Positions 17,186 to 25,693 of a stretch of 64,000 nucleotides of DNA are shown in pieces. The notes under the pieces were generated by a model. The model had not been told where the DNA came from. It ran no database searches and saw only the letters and a program-made list of their open reading frames with translations. The DNA comes from Rhizobium albus (lineage in GTDB: Bacteria > Pseudomonadota > Alphaproteobacteria > Rhizobiales > Rhizobiaceae): positions 1,178,001-1,242,000 of the forward strand of contig BSNO01000001.1 of the NCBI GenBank assembly GCA_030160035.1. Reading direction: 5' to 3'. Each line of letters opens with the position of its first letter. The stretch's first letter is position 1. Made by a program: the position numbers and the translations under genes.

Positions 17186-18475
17186 ATGACCGCCTTCCGC
17201 GCTGACCCGTTTAAAGAATCGATCGGCATCATGGTCTGCGGCCATGGCAGCCGCAACCAGAATGCGGCGCGGGAATTTTCGACCGTCGCGGAGGGTCTGC
17301 GCGCGCGCTATCCGGGCGTGCCGGTCGAATACGGCTATCTCGAATTCTGCAATCCGGTGATTTCGGCCGGGCTTGATTCGCTGCGCGCTCAAGGGGCAAC
17401 AAAGATTCTCGCCGTGCCCGGCATGCTGTTTGCGGCCGGCCACGCCAAAAATGACATTCCCTCCGTGCTCAACACCTACCAGGCGGAGCATCGCGACGTC
17501 GTCATCTATTACGGGCGCGAACTCGGGGTCGATCTCAAGATGATCCGGGCTGCCGGCGACCGAATCGCCGAAGCCATTGCCGAGGCGGATGCCGCCCATG
17601 GACCTGTCGATCGCCACGACACGCTGCTGATGGTCGTCGGCCGCGGCGCTTCCGATCCTGATGCCAATTCCAACGTCACCAAGGTGATGCGCATGATCTG
17701 GGAGGGCATGGGCTTCGGCTGGGGCGAGACCTGCTATTCGGGCGTTACGTTTCCGCTCGTGGAGCCCGGCCTCGATCACGCGGCTCGGCTCGGCTACCGC
17801 CGCATCGTCGTTTTTCCCTACTTCCTCTTCACCGGCGTGCTCGTGAAGCGGATCTACAGCTACACGGATGCGGTTGCGGAACGGCATCCGGACATCCAGT
17901 TCGTCAAGGCGTCCTATCTGAACGATCACCCGCTCGTGCTCGACACGTTCCAGCACCGCGTTCAGGAAATCCTCGACGGCCAGGCGCTGATGAATTGCCA
18001 GATGTGCAAATATCGCGAGCAGGTGCTGGGCTTCGAAGCGGAAGTCGGGCTGCCGCAGGAGAGCCACCACCACCATGTGGAGGGCATTGGCGGTGGGCTG
18101 GAAAACTGCCCCTGCAAAGGCGATTGCGATGCCTCCTGCCGCGATCCGGAATTCTGCCGCATCCACGGCCTGCCGTTCACACCGGTGCACAGCCATGCGC
18201 AACCGGCCGCTCTGGAGCCTGTCGGGCACGTCCATGAGCACGGCCACCATCACCACGATCACGAGCATCATCACCATCACCATCATGGTCACGACCATGA
18301 TCATCATCATCATCATGGGTCTGAGCACGATCACAGCCATGACCATTCTCACGACCACGACCACGACCACGATCATGGCCACGGGCATGCGCATCATCAC
18401 CATCCCTATCCCCATGCGGATCATCCGCTGGGGCCGCGCTCCATGGAGAAGCCGAAGGGGACGGGCGGTCGCTGA
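17186..18475 (+). CDS. cbiX: Sirohydrochlorin cobaltochelatase CbiX, long form with Fe-S-like and His-rich tail
   Basis: This 429-residue protein has two CbiX repeats: the first begins IMVCGHGSRNQNAAREF with a metal-binding His, the second starts near LLMVVGRGASDPDAN. After them come cysteine clusters MNCQMCKYR and CPCKGDCDASC, a potential Fe-S site. The tail has about 39 histidines in some 66 residues (HEHGHHHHDHEHHHHHHHGH and further His-Asp runs), probably storing or buffering cobalt. CbiX inserts cobalt early, into sirohydrochlorin, or nickel/iron in relatives. The start is the ATG at 17186 after a short leader. Its stop overlaps the next start (TGATG). Confidence 0.92.
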   Translation: MTAFRADPFKESIGIMVCGHGSRNQNAAREFSTVAEGLRARYPGVPVEYGYLEFCNPVISAGLDSLRAQGATKILAVPGMLFAAGHAKNDIPSVLNTYQAEHRDVVIYYGRELGVDLKMIRAAGDRIAEAIAEADAAHGPVDRHDTLLMVVGRGASDPDANSNVTKVMRMIWEGMGFGWGETCYSGVTFPLVEPGLDHAARLGYRRIVVFPYFLFTGVLVKRIYSYTDAVAERHPDIQFVKASYLNDHPLVLDTFQHRVQEILDGQALMNCQMCKYREQVLGFEAEVGLPQESHHHHVEGIGGGLENCPCKGDCDASCRDPEFCRIHGLPFTPVHSHAQPAALEPVGHVHEHGHHHHDHEHHHHHHHGHDHDHHHHHGSEHDHSHDHSHDHDHDHDHGHGHAHHHHPYPHADHPLGPRSMEKPKGTGGR

Positions 18476-20091
18476 TGCCGCTCTTCGATGCCTATCTGAT
18501 GGCCGACTGGTCGGCAGCAGGCGTGCCGAGGCTCGGCAAGGATTCGATCTGGATCGCCTATGGCGTGCGCGAGGGAGGCGGCTTCACGCTTCTCTGGAAC
18601 AACAATCTGCCGACGCGGCACGCTGCGCTTGAACGCATTGCGGAGACCATGCGGGACTGCGCGACGTCGGGGCTGCGCCTGATGGCCGGCTTCGATTTCG
18701 CCTTTGGCTATCCGCAGGGGACCGCCGAACAGTTGACCGGGAGCCCGCGCTGGGACGCGATCTGGGCGCATCTCGCCGATGAGATCATCGATGGCCCCGA
18801 CAATGGCTCCAACCGGCTTGCCGTCGCGGCACGTCTCAACGGCAGGCTCCTGCCGGAACACGGTGTGCGGTTTTGGGGCAACGGAACCAAGACCGAGCAT
18901 GAAGGACTTTCGCGGACGAAGGCGGGCTTTCAGGCCGGGAGCATTTCCGAGCGGCGCGTGATCGAACGGCATTTGCCGGGCGCAAAGACGCTGTGGCAGC
19001 TCGCTGGCGCTGGAGCGGTCGGCAGCCAGAGTCTTGTTGGTATTGCGGGGCTGGAACGCCTGCGGCGGCATCCCGGCCTTGCCGGCAAGATCAGGGTCTG
19101 GCCCTTCGAGACGGGTTTCGCCGATGACCTGGATGCACCGATCGTCATCACCGAGATCTATCCCTCGCTGCTACCTATTACCCAAAAGCCAGACGAGCTC
19201 TGCCTGGACGCAGCACAGGTGCGCACCGTGGTGGAAACCTTCGCATCGCTCGACGCCGAAGATGCGCTGGAGCCGCATCTTGCTGCGCCCGACAGCCTTT
19301 CTGAGACTGATCGCGCCGCGGTGCTCTCAGAGGAGGGCTGGATCGTCGGATCGACACTCGCGCGGGCCGGGTCGACTTCGGTTGCCCGCGTGCTGCCTCA
19401 AGTCGCGTCAGCGCCGATCGCCGATGCGCCGAAATCGGCCAACGCCCCATCGGATTCGCAGCCCTTCGACTATGTCCGCGATCCTGACGAAATCTATCGC
19501 CGCTCCTTCGCAACGATCGAGGCCGAAGCCGATTTCGCGATGCTGCCCAGCGATTTGCACGCAATCGCTGTGAGATTGATTCACGCCTGCGGCATGGTCG
19601 ATCTCGTCGCCTCCATCGCAGCCTCAAACGATGCTGCGACGTCTGGGCGGGCCGCGCTCCGAGCGGGGGCGCCGATCCTTTGCGACGTGGAAATGGTGCG
19701 CCACGGCATCATCTCGCGAAGCCTTCCCGCCGAGAATGAAGTGCTTTGCCTGCTCAACGATCCTCCGGTACCCGTGCTTGCGAAGACGCATGGAACGACG
19801 CGGTCGGCCGCGCAGGTCGATCTCTGGCTGCCGCGTCTGGAGGGTGCGATCGTCGCGATCGGCAACGCGCCGACCGCGCTCTTCCGGCTTCTGGAACTGA
19901 TCGAGGCGGGTGCGCCGAAGCCGGCGCTCATCATCGGAATGCCAGTCGGTTTCGTTGGTGCTGTGGAATCGAAGGAAGCGCTTGGTAGCCGACCGCACGG
20001 GGTACCGTTCATCACGGTTCACGGCCGGCGCGGCGGCAGCGCCATGGCCTCGGCCGCCGTCAATGCCCTCGCGCTGGAGGCCGGTCAATGA
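18475..20091 (+). CDS. cobH: Fusion: uncharacterised N-terminal domain + precorrin-8X methylmutase
   Basis: This 538-residue protein has CobH/CbiC at residues about 332-538 (YVRDPDEIYRRSF, EMVRHGIIS with His410 as the likely catalytic histidine, GNAPTALFRLLEL, GMPVGFVGAVESKEAL). That domain moves the C11 methyl to C12, giving hydrogenobyrinic or cobyrinic acid. Residues 1-320 form a separate domain I do not recognise with certainty; MADWSAAGVP, GFDFAFGYP and TEIYPSLLP recall RNase H-like DUF429-type proteins. The fusion is read straight through without frameshift. It overlaps cbiX by one base, so the genes are coupled. Confidence 0.9.
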   Translation: MPLFDAYLMADWSAAGVPRLGKDSIWIAYGVREGGGFTLLWNNNLPTRHAALERIAETMRDCATSGLRLMAGFDFAFGYPQGTAEQLTGSPRWDAIWAHLADEIIDGPDNGSNRLAVAARLNGRLLPEHGVRFWGNGTKTEHEGLSRTKAGFQAGSISERRVIERHLPGAKTLWQLAGAGAVGSQSLVGIAGLERLRRHPGLAGKIRVWPFETGFADDLDAPIVITEIYPSLLPITQKPDELCLDAAQVRTVVETFASLDAEDALEPHLAAPDSLSETDRAAVLSEEGWIVGSTLARAGSTSVARVLPQVASAPIADAPKSANAPSDSQPFDYVRDPDEIYRRSFATIEAEADFAMLPSDLHAIAVRLIHACGMVDLVASIAASNDAATSGRAALRAGAPILCDVEMVRHGIISRSLPAENEVLCLLNDPPVPVLAKTHGTTRSAAQVDLWLPRLEGAIVAIGNAPTALFRLLELIEAGAPKPALIIGMPVGFVGAVESKEALGSRPHGVPFITVHGRRGGSAMASAAVNALALEAGQ

Positions 20092-20180
20092 GCGCGCACG
20101 ATGCCGCTTCACGAAAGTCAGGTCGATGGGCCGTCGTCGAGGTTCAGTCCACGGCCATCGCAAATGCCGCTGCACCGCAG

Positions 20181-20203
20181 ATGGTCGGGACGAGCCCGAC
20201 CAT
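20181..20203. repeat. REP palindrome, first of an inverted pair
   Basis: ATGGTCGGG (20181-20189) pairs with CCCGACCAT (20195-20203) around ACGAG. It is one of two REP hairpins in the 283-base cobH-cobL gap. The open frame across the gap (MSAHDAA..., 20088-20378) consists largely of translated REP sequence and is not a gene. Confidence 0.75.
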
Positions 20204-20278
20204 GACGGGGGTGAGAGCTCTGGCAGATCGGTTTGCAGAGCTTTGGAAACCGGCCCAGAGGTCTCCCCAGGTTCCGTC

Positions 20279-20301
20279 ATCCTCGGGCTTGTCCCGAGGA
20301 T
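20279..20301. repeat. REP palindrome, second of an inverted pair
   Basis: ATCCTCGGG (20279-20287) pairs with CCCGAGGAT (20293-20301) around CTTGT. Stem and loop lengths equal those of the element at 20181-20203, and the loop strand is opposite (CTTGT against the complement CTCGT). This suggests a head-to-head REP pair. Sequences reading TCATCCTCGGGCTTGTCCC are a common dispersed repeat in alphaproteobacteria. Confidence 0.75.
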
Positions 20302-20374
20302 CTACCCGCCGTGCAGCGCTCCCGATCGTCATGGGCCAAGGGATATCGTCCCTTCGAGCAGGAAAGTGCTGCGC

Positions 20375-21619
20375 ATGAGCGGTCGATGGCTCACCATCAT
20401 TGGTACTGGCGAAGAGGGTGCGGCGGGCCTTTCTGCGAGGGCGTTGGCGGCGATTGCCGGAGCGGAAGCGATTCTTGGCGCGCGTCGCGTGCTCGACGCG
20501 CTGTCGGGCGTCGATCTCACTGGCAAGACGGTCCTCGACTGGAGCGATGGCTTCGAGCCGACGATGGCCGCCATCCTCGCCCGACGCGGCTCTCCCCTCG
20601 TTATCCTCGCAACGGGTGATCCGATGCATTTCGGCATTGGCTCGACACTTGCCCGCCACGTTGCGCCTGCCGAGATGGAAATCATCGGCACACCCTCGGC
20701 CTTCTCGCTGGCGGCTGCCCGGCTTGGCTGGCCGCTGCAGGATGTCGCCTGTATTTCACTGCACGGACGACCCGTCGCTCGCCTTGCCGCGCATCTGGCC
20801 GACGGGCAACGCATTCTGGCGCTGACCTCCGATGGCCAGACGGTGCAGGAGGCAGCGGCGATACTGGCACGCGCCGGCTATGGTGCGTCACGGCTGACGG
20901 TGCTGGAGCATCTCGGCGGACCGAGAGAGCGGATCGTCGATCTGAAAGCGAGGGAGGCGCAAGGCCAACTGTTCGCGGACTTCAACACGCTGGCGATCAC
21001 CTGCATCGCAGATGCCGGCGTTATGATCGACGGGCCGATGTCGGGCCTTCCCGACGATGCCTTCGAGCACGACGGCCAGATGACCAAGCGCGAAATCCGC
21101 GCGGCGGTGCTGGCGCATCTGCGGCCCGGCGGCAGTCGTTTGCTGTGGGATGTCGGTGCCGGCTGCGGGTCGGTCGCCGTCGAGTGGCTGCGGGCTGCGC
21201 CGCTCGCCCGAGCGATTGCGATCGAGCCGGTCGAGCGAAGGCTCGCCATGATCCGCGCCAATGCCGAGACGCTCGGCGTACCGCATCTGTCGATCGTCGA
21301 AGGCCGTGCACCTTCGGGGCTCGCGGGGCTCGCTCAGCCCGACGCCGTCTTCATTGGCGGAGGAATTTCAACGGATGGGACGTTCGAGACGGCGTGGGCG
21401 GCGCTTCGTGGCAACGGTCGGTTCGTGGCGAGCGCCGTAACGCTGGAAAGCGAAGCGCGGCTTCTCGATCTACACGCCCGCTTCGGTGGCAATCTCGTGC
21501 GCATGGCCGTCTCGCGGGCCGAGCCAGTCGGCCGCTTCATGGGTTGGAAGCCGCTGATGCCGGTGACGCTCTGGTCGGTGACGAAGTCAGCGGATGATTC
21601 AGGCGGAGAGCAACCATGA
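20375..21619 (+). CDS. cobL: Precorrin-6Y C5,15-methyltransferase (decarboxylating)
   Basis: This 414-residue fused enzyme has an N-terminal CbiE-type tetrapyrrole methylase (about 1-200, GTGEEGAAGLSARA, ATGDPMHFGIGSTL) joined to a C-terminal CbiT-type SAM methyltransferase (about 215-400, WDVGAGCGSVAVEW, FIGGGIS). It methylates C5 and C15 and removes the acetate side-chain carboxyl. ATG at 20375 is chosen because the upstream frame passes through REP sequence. The stop overlaps the cobI start (ATGA). Confidence 0.95.
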   Translation: MSGRWLTIIGTGEEGAAGLSARALAAIAGAEAILGARRVLDALSGVDLTGKTVLDWSDGFEPTMAAILARRGSPLVILATGDPMHFGIGSTLARHVAPAEMEIIGTPSAFSLAAARLGWPLQDVACISLHGRPVARLAAHLADGQRILALTSDGQTVQEAAAILARAGYGASRLTVLEHLGGPRERIVDLKAREAQGQLFADFNTLAITCIADAGVMIDGPMSGLPDDAFEHDGQMTKREIRAAVLAHLRPGGSRLLWDVGAGCGSVAVEWLRAAPLARAIAIEPVERRLAMIRANAETLGVPHLSIVEGRAPSGLAGLAQPDAVFIGGGISTDGTFETAWAALRGNGRFVASAVTLESEARLLDLHARFGGNLVRMAVSRAEPVGRFMGWKPLMPVTLWSVTKSADDSGGEQP

Positions 21620-22344
21620 GCGGCACGCTCTACGGGCTGGGTGTCGGTCCCGGCGACCCGGAACTCCTGACACTGAAGGCGCATCGCATCCTCATAGCGG
21701 CACCCGTCGTCGCCTATCCTGCGCCGGACAGTGGCGAGAGCTTTGCACGCTCGATCGTCGCTGGGTTTCTCAAACCTGAGCAGCGCGAAATCCCGATCGT
21801 CGTGCCGATGCGCGTCGAGCGTTTCCCGGCCCGCGCGGTCTATGACAAGGCCGCCGCGGAGATCGGTGCGGCGCTTGTCGCGGGCGACGATGTCGCGGTG
21901 CTCTGCGAGGGCGATCCGTTCTTCTACGGGTCCTTCATGTATCTGTTCGAGCGGCTCGCTGGCGCGCATCGGACCGAGATCGTGCCCGGCGTCTCCTCCA
22001 TGGTGGCGGCAGCCGCCGCTGCCGGTCGGCCGCTTGCCGCGCGCAACGACGTGCTGACGGTTCTGCCGGCGCCGCTCGACGACGCGGCGCTTCGCGCACG
22101 GATAGAGGCCGCAGAGGCGCTCGCGATCATCAAGATCGGTCGCCATTTCAACCGGATCAGGCATTTGCTTCAAGCATTAAATCTGGAGGCCGCGAGCCTC
22201 TATCTCGAACGGGTGACGCTCGCATCCGAGCGCGTCCTGCCGCTCAGCGCCGTCACCGAGGACGCAGCGCCCTATTTTTCGATGATCCTCGTCTACAAGG
22301 GTGCCGAAGACTGGATCGCCGATCTCACGGAGGCCAGACGATGA
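21616..22344 (+). CDS. cobI: Precorrin-2 C20-methyltransferase
   Basis: This 242-residue SAM-dependent tetrapyrrole methylase (CobI/CbiL) methylates C20 of precorrin-2 or its cobalt form. Family motifs: GVGPGDPELLTLKAHRIL at the N-terminus, VLCEGDPFFYGSFMYLFERL, and VPGVSSMVAAAAAAGRPLA. It overlaps cobL upstream and the cbiG-cobJ fusion downstream by four bases each, a tightly coupled operon. Sequence alone does not say whether it prefers the metal-free or cobalt substrate. Confidence 0.95.
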   Translation: MSGTLYGLGVGPGDPELLTLKAHRILIAAPVVAYPAPDSGESFARSIVAGFLKPEQREIPIVVPMRVERFPARAVYDKAAAEIGAALVAGDDVAVLCEGDPFFYGSFMYLFERLAGAHRTEIVPGVSSMVAAAAAAGRPLAARNDVLTVLPAPLDDAALRARIEAAEALAIIKIGRHFNRIRHLLQALNLEAASLYLERVTLASERVLPLSAVTEDAAPYFSMILVYKGAEDWIADLTEARR

Positions 22345-24164
22345 AGCCGGCGATCGTCATCCTGTCCACCCATGCGGTGCCGCTGGCGCAGCGGGTCGCC
22401 GCCGCGATCGGCGGCGAGGTGCATGGGCTTGCACGCCGGGTGGAGGGCGTCGACGTGCCGTTCGAGGATACGGGTGCCCACTTCGCCGCGCTCTACCGGG
22501 CGGGCCGCCCGATCGTCGCAGTGATGGCGAGTGGAGCGATTATCCGGCTTCTGGCGCCGCATCTTGCCGACAAGCATGGCGAGCCGCCGGTCGTAACCGT
22601 TTCCGAGGATGGCGCAAGCGTCGTGCCGCTGCTCGGTGGGCATCATGGCGCGAACGATCTCGCCCGCGCGATTGCGGCCGCACTCTCTGCCCATGCGGCG
22701 ATCACAACGGCCGGCGACCTGCGCTTCGGCGTGGCGCTCGACGATCCGCCCGCGGGCTACCGACTGGCGAATCCGCTAGACGCGCGCGCGGTGATGGCCG
22801 ATCTCGTTGCTGGTGCATCCGTGCACCTCAAAGGGCAGGCTGCGTGGCTTGAGGAAAGCCGTCTGCCCATCGACACCGGTGGCGCCGTCACGCTGACGGT
22901 CACAGACGCGGCAACGGCTCCGGGGCGGAGCGAACTTGTCTATCACCCTGCGACGCTCGTTCTCGGCATGGGTTGCGAGCGCGGTGCCTCCGCCGCTGAA
23001 GCCATCGCCCTTGCCGAAGAGGCGCTTGCGTCTGCTGACCTTGCTCCGGCAAGTCTTGCGGCTGTGGTCTCGCTCGATCTCAAGGCAGATGAGGCCGCGA
23101 TCCATGCCGTTGCCGCGCATTTCGGCGTGCCGGCGCGCTTTTTCGATGCAGCGATGCTGGAAGCCGAAGCGCATCGGCTCAAAAATCCGTCCGATGTCGT
23201 CTTTGCGGAAGTCGGGTGCCACGGCGTGGCCGAGGGTGCGGCGCTTGCGGCCGTTGGTCCGGAAGGCGCGCTCATCGTCCCGAAGCGCAAGACCCGCGCC
23301 GTCACTGCCGCCATTGCGCGGGCCACCGTCCCTTTGGACGCCGAAACGATCGGGCGGGCGCGGGGTATGCTCTTCATCGTCGGCATCGGGCCCGGCAGCG
23401 ACGCCTGGCGCTCGCCGGAAGTGAGCGGCATGGTGGAACGGTCGACCGACCTTGTCGGCTACGGCCTCTATATCGACCTGCTTGGGCGCCTCGCAGATGG
23501 CAAGACGCGGCATGATTTCGATCTCGGCGCGGAGGAGCTGCGCGTGCGCCATGCGATGGAGCTTGCTGCCACCGGGCGGACCGTTTCGCTCGTCTGTTCG
23601 GGCGATGCCGGCATCTATGCCATGGCGACGCTTGCCTTCGAGCTTCTGGATAAAGCTGGCGGCGAGACAGGCCTGACGGATGCGGCGCGGCGGATCGAGA
23701 TCGTTGTCTCGCCGGGTATTTCCGCTCTGCAGGCGGCAGCCGCGCGCGTGGGCGCGCCACTCGGGCATGATTTCTGCACGATTTCGCTGTCGGATCTTCT
23801 GACGCCCTGGGCCGACATTCAACGGCGCTTGAAGGCGGCGGCGGAGGGTGATTTCGTGATCGCCTTTTACAATCCCGTCTCGAAGCGCCGGCGCACGCAG
23901 CTTGCCCATGCCCGCGACGTACTGCTGCAACATCGGCCGGCCGGTACGCCCGTGGTGCTCGCCACCAATCTCGGGCGCGAGGGCGAAACCGTGCGGGTCG
24001 TGCCGCTCGCAGAGCTTCAGATCGACGATGTCGACATGCTGACGGTGGTGATCGTCGGCTCGTCGGAAACCCGAACGGTCAAGACGGGCGACGGGCGCAC
24101 ATGGGTCTATACGCCGCGCGGCTATGCCGGCAAGGCGGGAACAGCGATGGGAACATCCTCATGA
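22341..24164 (+). CDS. cobJ: Fusion: cobalt-precorrin-5A hydrolase (CbiG) + precorrin-3B C17-methyltransferase (CobJ)
   Basis: This is a 607-residue bifunctional protein. Residues 1 to about 330 are CbiG: the N-terminal part (VMASGAIIRLLAPHLADKH, VVPLLGGHHGANDLA) and the CobE-like C-terminal part (LVLGMGCERGASAAE, VGCHGVAEGAALAAVG). CbiG opens the ring-A lactone and releases the C20 fragment in the cobalt-first pathway. Residues about 340-600 are the CobJ/CbiH methylase (FIVGIGPGSDAW, VSLVCSGDAGIYAMA, FYNPVSKRR). The two activities are consecutive in ring contraction, so fusion makes sense. ATG at 22341 overlaps cobI by four bases. Confidence 0.94.
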   Translation: MKPAIVILSTHAVPLAQRVAAAIGGEVHGLARRVEGVDVPFEDTGAHFAALYRAGRPIVAVMASGAIIRLLAPHLADKHGEPPVVTVSEDGASVVPLLGGHHGANDLARAIAAALSAHAAITTAGDLRFGVALDDPPAGYRLANPLDARAVMADLVAGASVHLKGQAAWLEESRLPIDTGGAVTLTVTDAATAPGRSELVYHPATLVLGMGCERGASAAEAIALAEEALASADLAPASLAAVVSLDLKADEAAIHAVAAHFGVPARFFDAAMLEAEAHRLKNPSDVVFAEVGCHGVAEGAALAAVGPEGALIVPKRKTRAVTAAIARATVPLDAETIGRARGMLFIVGIGPGSDAWRSPEVSGMVERSTDLVGYGLYIDLLGRLADGKTRHDFDLGAEELRVRHAMELAATGRTVSLVCSGDAGIYAMATLAFELLDKAGGETGLTDAARRIEIVVSPGISALQAAAARVGAPLGHDFCTISLSDLLTPWADIQRRLKAAAEGDFVIAFYNPVSKRRRTQLAHARDVLLQHRPAGTPVVLATNLGREGETVRVVPLAELQIDDVDMLTVVIVGSSETRTVKTGDGRTWVYTPRGYAGKAGTAMGTSS

Positions 24165-24940
24165 CGGTCTATTTCATCGGAGCCGGGCCGGGTGCACCGG
24201 ATCTCATCACGGTGCGGGGGCTCAGGCTCATCGAACGCTGCCCCGTTTGCCTCTATGCCGGATCGCTGGTGCCGGAGGAGATCGTGAAGGCCGCACCGGA
24301 AGGCGCGCGCGTCATGGACACCGCGCCGATGCATCTCGATGAGATCATTGCCGAGATCGAAGTCGCGAATGGGCGAGGCGAGGATGTCGCGCGTGTTCAT
24401 TCCGGCGACCCGTCGATCTACGGTGCGGTTGCCGAACAGATGCGGCGGCTCGATGCGCTCGGCATCGATTACGAGATCGTGCCCGGCGTTCCGGCCTTCG
24501 CCGCCGCCGCCGCGAAGCTGACGACGGAGCTGACGCTGCCGGAAATCGCTCAGACGGTGATCGTCACCCGCACCGGCATGAAGGCCTCCGCCATGCCCGA
24601 GGGCGAGCAACTGGAAATTCTCGGCCGCTCCGGCGCCACGCTCGCCATCCATCTCTCGATCCGCAACCTCGTCTATATCCGCGAGGCGCTGGAGCCCTAT
24701 TACGGAGCGGACTGCCCGGTCGTAATCGCCTACCGCGCGACCTGGCCGGACGAGCTCTATATCCGCACCACGCTTGCCGGCATGAAGGACGCGGTGCGCG
24801 AGGCGAAGATCACCCGGACGGCGCTCGTCATGGTCGGCAAGGTGTTTGGCGAGGTGGAATTCCGGGATTCCGCACTCTATGACGCCGCTTATGCCCATGT
24901 GCTGCGCAATCGGGGCAAGAAGCAGCGGGCGACTTCATGA
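24161..24940 (+). CDS. cobM: Precorrin-4 C11-methyltransferase
   Basis: This 259-residue tetrapyrrole methylase (CobM/CbiF) methylates C11. Motifs: VYFIGAGPGAPDLITVRG, VCLYAGSLVPEEI, VHSGDPSIYGAVAEQ and EIVPGVPAFAAAAA are characteristic. The ATG at 24161 overlaps the cobJ stop, giving the last gene of the cbiX operon on this strand. Its 3' end overlaps the 3' end of the convergent cobK by six bases (24935-24940). Confidence 0.95.
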   Translation: MTVYFIGAGPGAPDLITVRGLRLIERCPVCLYAGSLVPEEIVKAAPEGARVMDTAPMHLDEIIAEIEVANGRGEDVARVHSGDPSIYGAVAEQMRRLDALGIDYEIVPGVPAFAAAAAKLTTELTLPEIAQTVIVTRTGMKASAMPEGEQLEILGRSGATLAIHLSIRNLVYIREALEPYYGADCPVVIAYRATWPDELYIRTTLAGMKDAVREAKITRTALVMVGKVFGEVEFRDSALYDAAYAHVLRNRGKKQRATS

Positions 24941-25693
24941 TGGGTCGGCCAGCTCTCGCAAGAGATCTGCACCGAGAAGCGCCTCGACGGACACGTAAAT
25001 GTGCGAACCGACGGGCTGCTCAGGACGGTCGATCATGATCACCGGCAGGCCGAGCCGGCGCGCGGCTTCGATCTTGGCATATGCGCCCCGGCCACCGGAG
25101 TTGCGGCAGACGATCGTGTCGATGCCATGGGCGACCAGCATCGACTCCTCGGCTGCAATGTCGAGATCGGGTTTGCCGAGCACGAGCACAAAACGCGCAA
25201 AGGGCAGCTCGGCCTCGGGTTCGTCCACCATGCGGATGACGAAGGTCACGTCGGCGCGGCCGGCAAAGGGTGCAATATGCTGGCGGCCGAGGGCGAGCAA
25301 CACGGTCGCACCTTCAGGGATGGCGGTAACGGCATCGGCGATGGTCGCGACGCGTTGCCAACGATCGCCGTCGACAGCCTCCCAGGCAGGGCGCGCAAGA
25401 CTGATGAGCGGGATGGCGCAGATATCCGCCGCTCGCCGCGCATTGGTCGAGATCGTGCCGGCAAAGGGATGGGTCGCGTCAATCAGGAGGCCGACGGCAT
25501 TGTCCTCGAGATATGTCGCAAGACCGTCCGCGCCGCCGAAGCCGCCGATCCGGGTTTCGCCTGCCATCGGTTTCGGTTCGCGCGTCCGTCCTGCAAGCGA
25601 AGTGACGATGCGGGCCTTGCGGCTTGCCGCGAGCCTCGCGGCGATCTCGGCTGCTTCGAGCGTTCCGCCGAGGATCAGGATCGTTTCAGGCAC
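24935..25693 (-). CDS. cobK: Precorrin-6A reductase
   Basis: This 252-residue CobK/CbiJ reduces precorrin-6A or its cobalt form with NADPH. Motifs: ILILGGTLEAAEIAARLA at the start, IDATHPFAGTISTNA, LLALGRQHIAPF, and VCRNSGGRGAYAKIEAARRL. The GTG at 25693 gives the natural start MPETILILGG and overlaps the cbiD stop (GTGCCTGA); a TTG three codons earlier (25702) is possible. It is transcribed with cbiD, opposite to the rest of the cob genes. Confidence 0.93.
   Translation of the reverse strand: MPETILILGGTLEAAEIAARLAASRKARIVTSLAGRTREPKPMAGETRIGGFGGADGLATYLEDNAVGLLIDATHPFAGTISTNARRAADICAIPLISLARPAWEAVDGDRWQRVATIADAVTAIPEGATVLLALGRQHIAPFAGRADVTFVIRMVDEPEAELPFARFVLVLGKPDLDIAAEESMLVAHGIDTIVCRNSGGRGAYAKIEAARRLGLPVIMIDRPEQPVGSHIYVSVEALLGADLLRELADPS

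Noticed and set aside
18230-18430. Short direct repeats of CAC/GAC units resembling a repeat array
   Set aside because: They are codons of the His/Asp-rich CbiX tail, remain in frame and have no spacer structure; not CRISPR or a non-coding satellite.
20088-20378. 96-codon frame starting at the cobH stop
   Set aside because: It consists mainly of translated REP palindromes (MVGTSPTM, SSGLSRGS) and lacks a ribosome binding site and coding bias.
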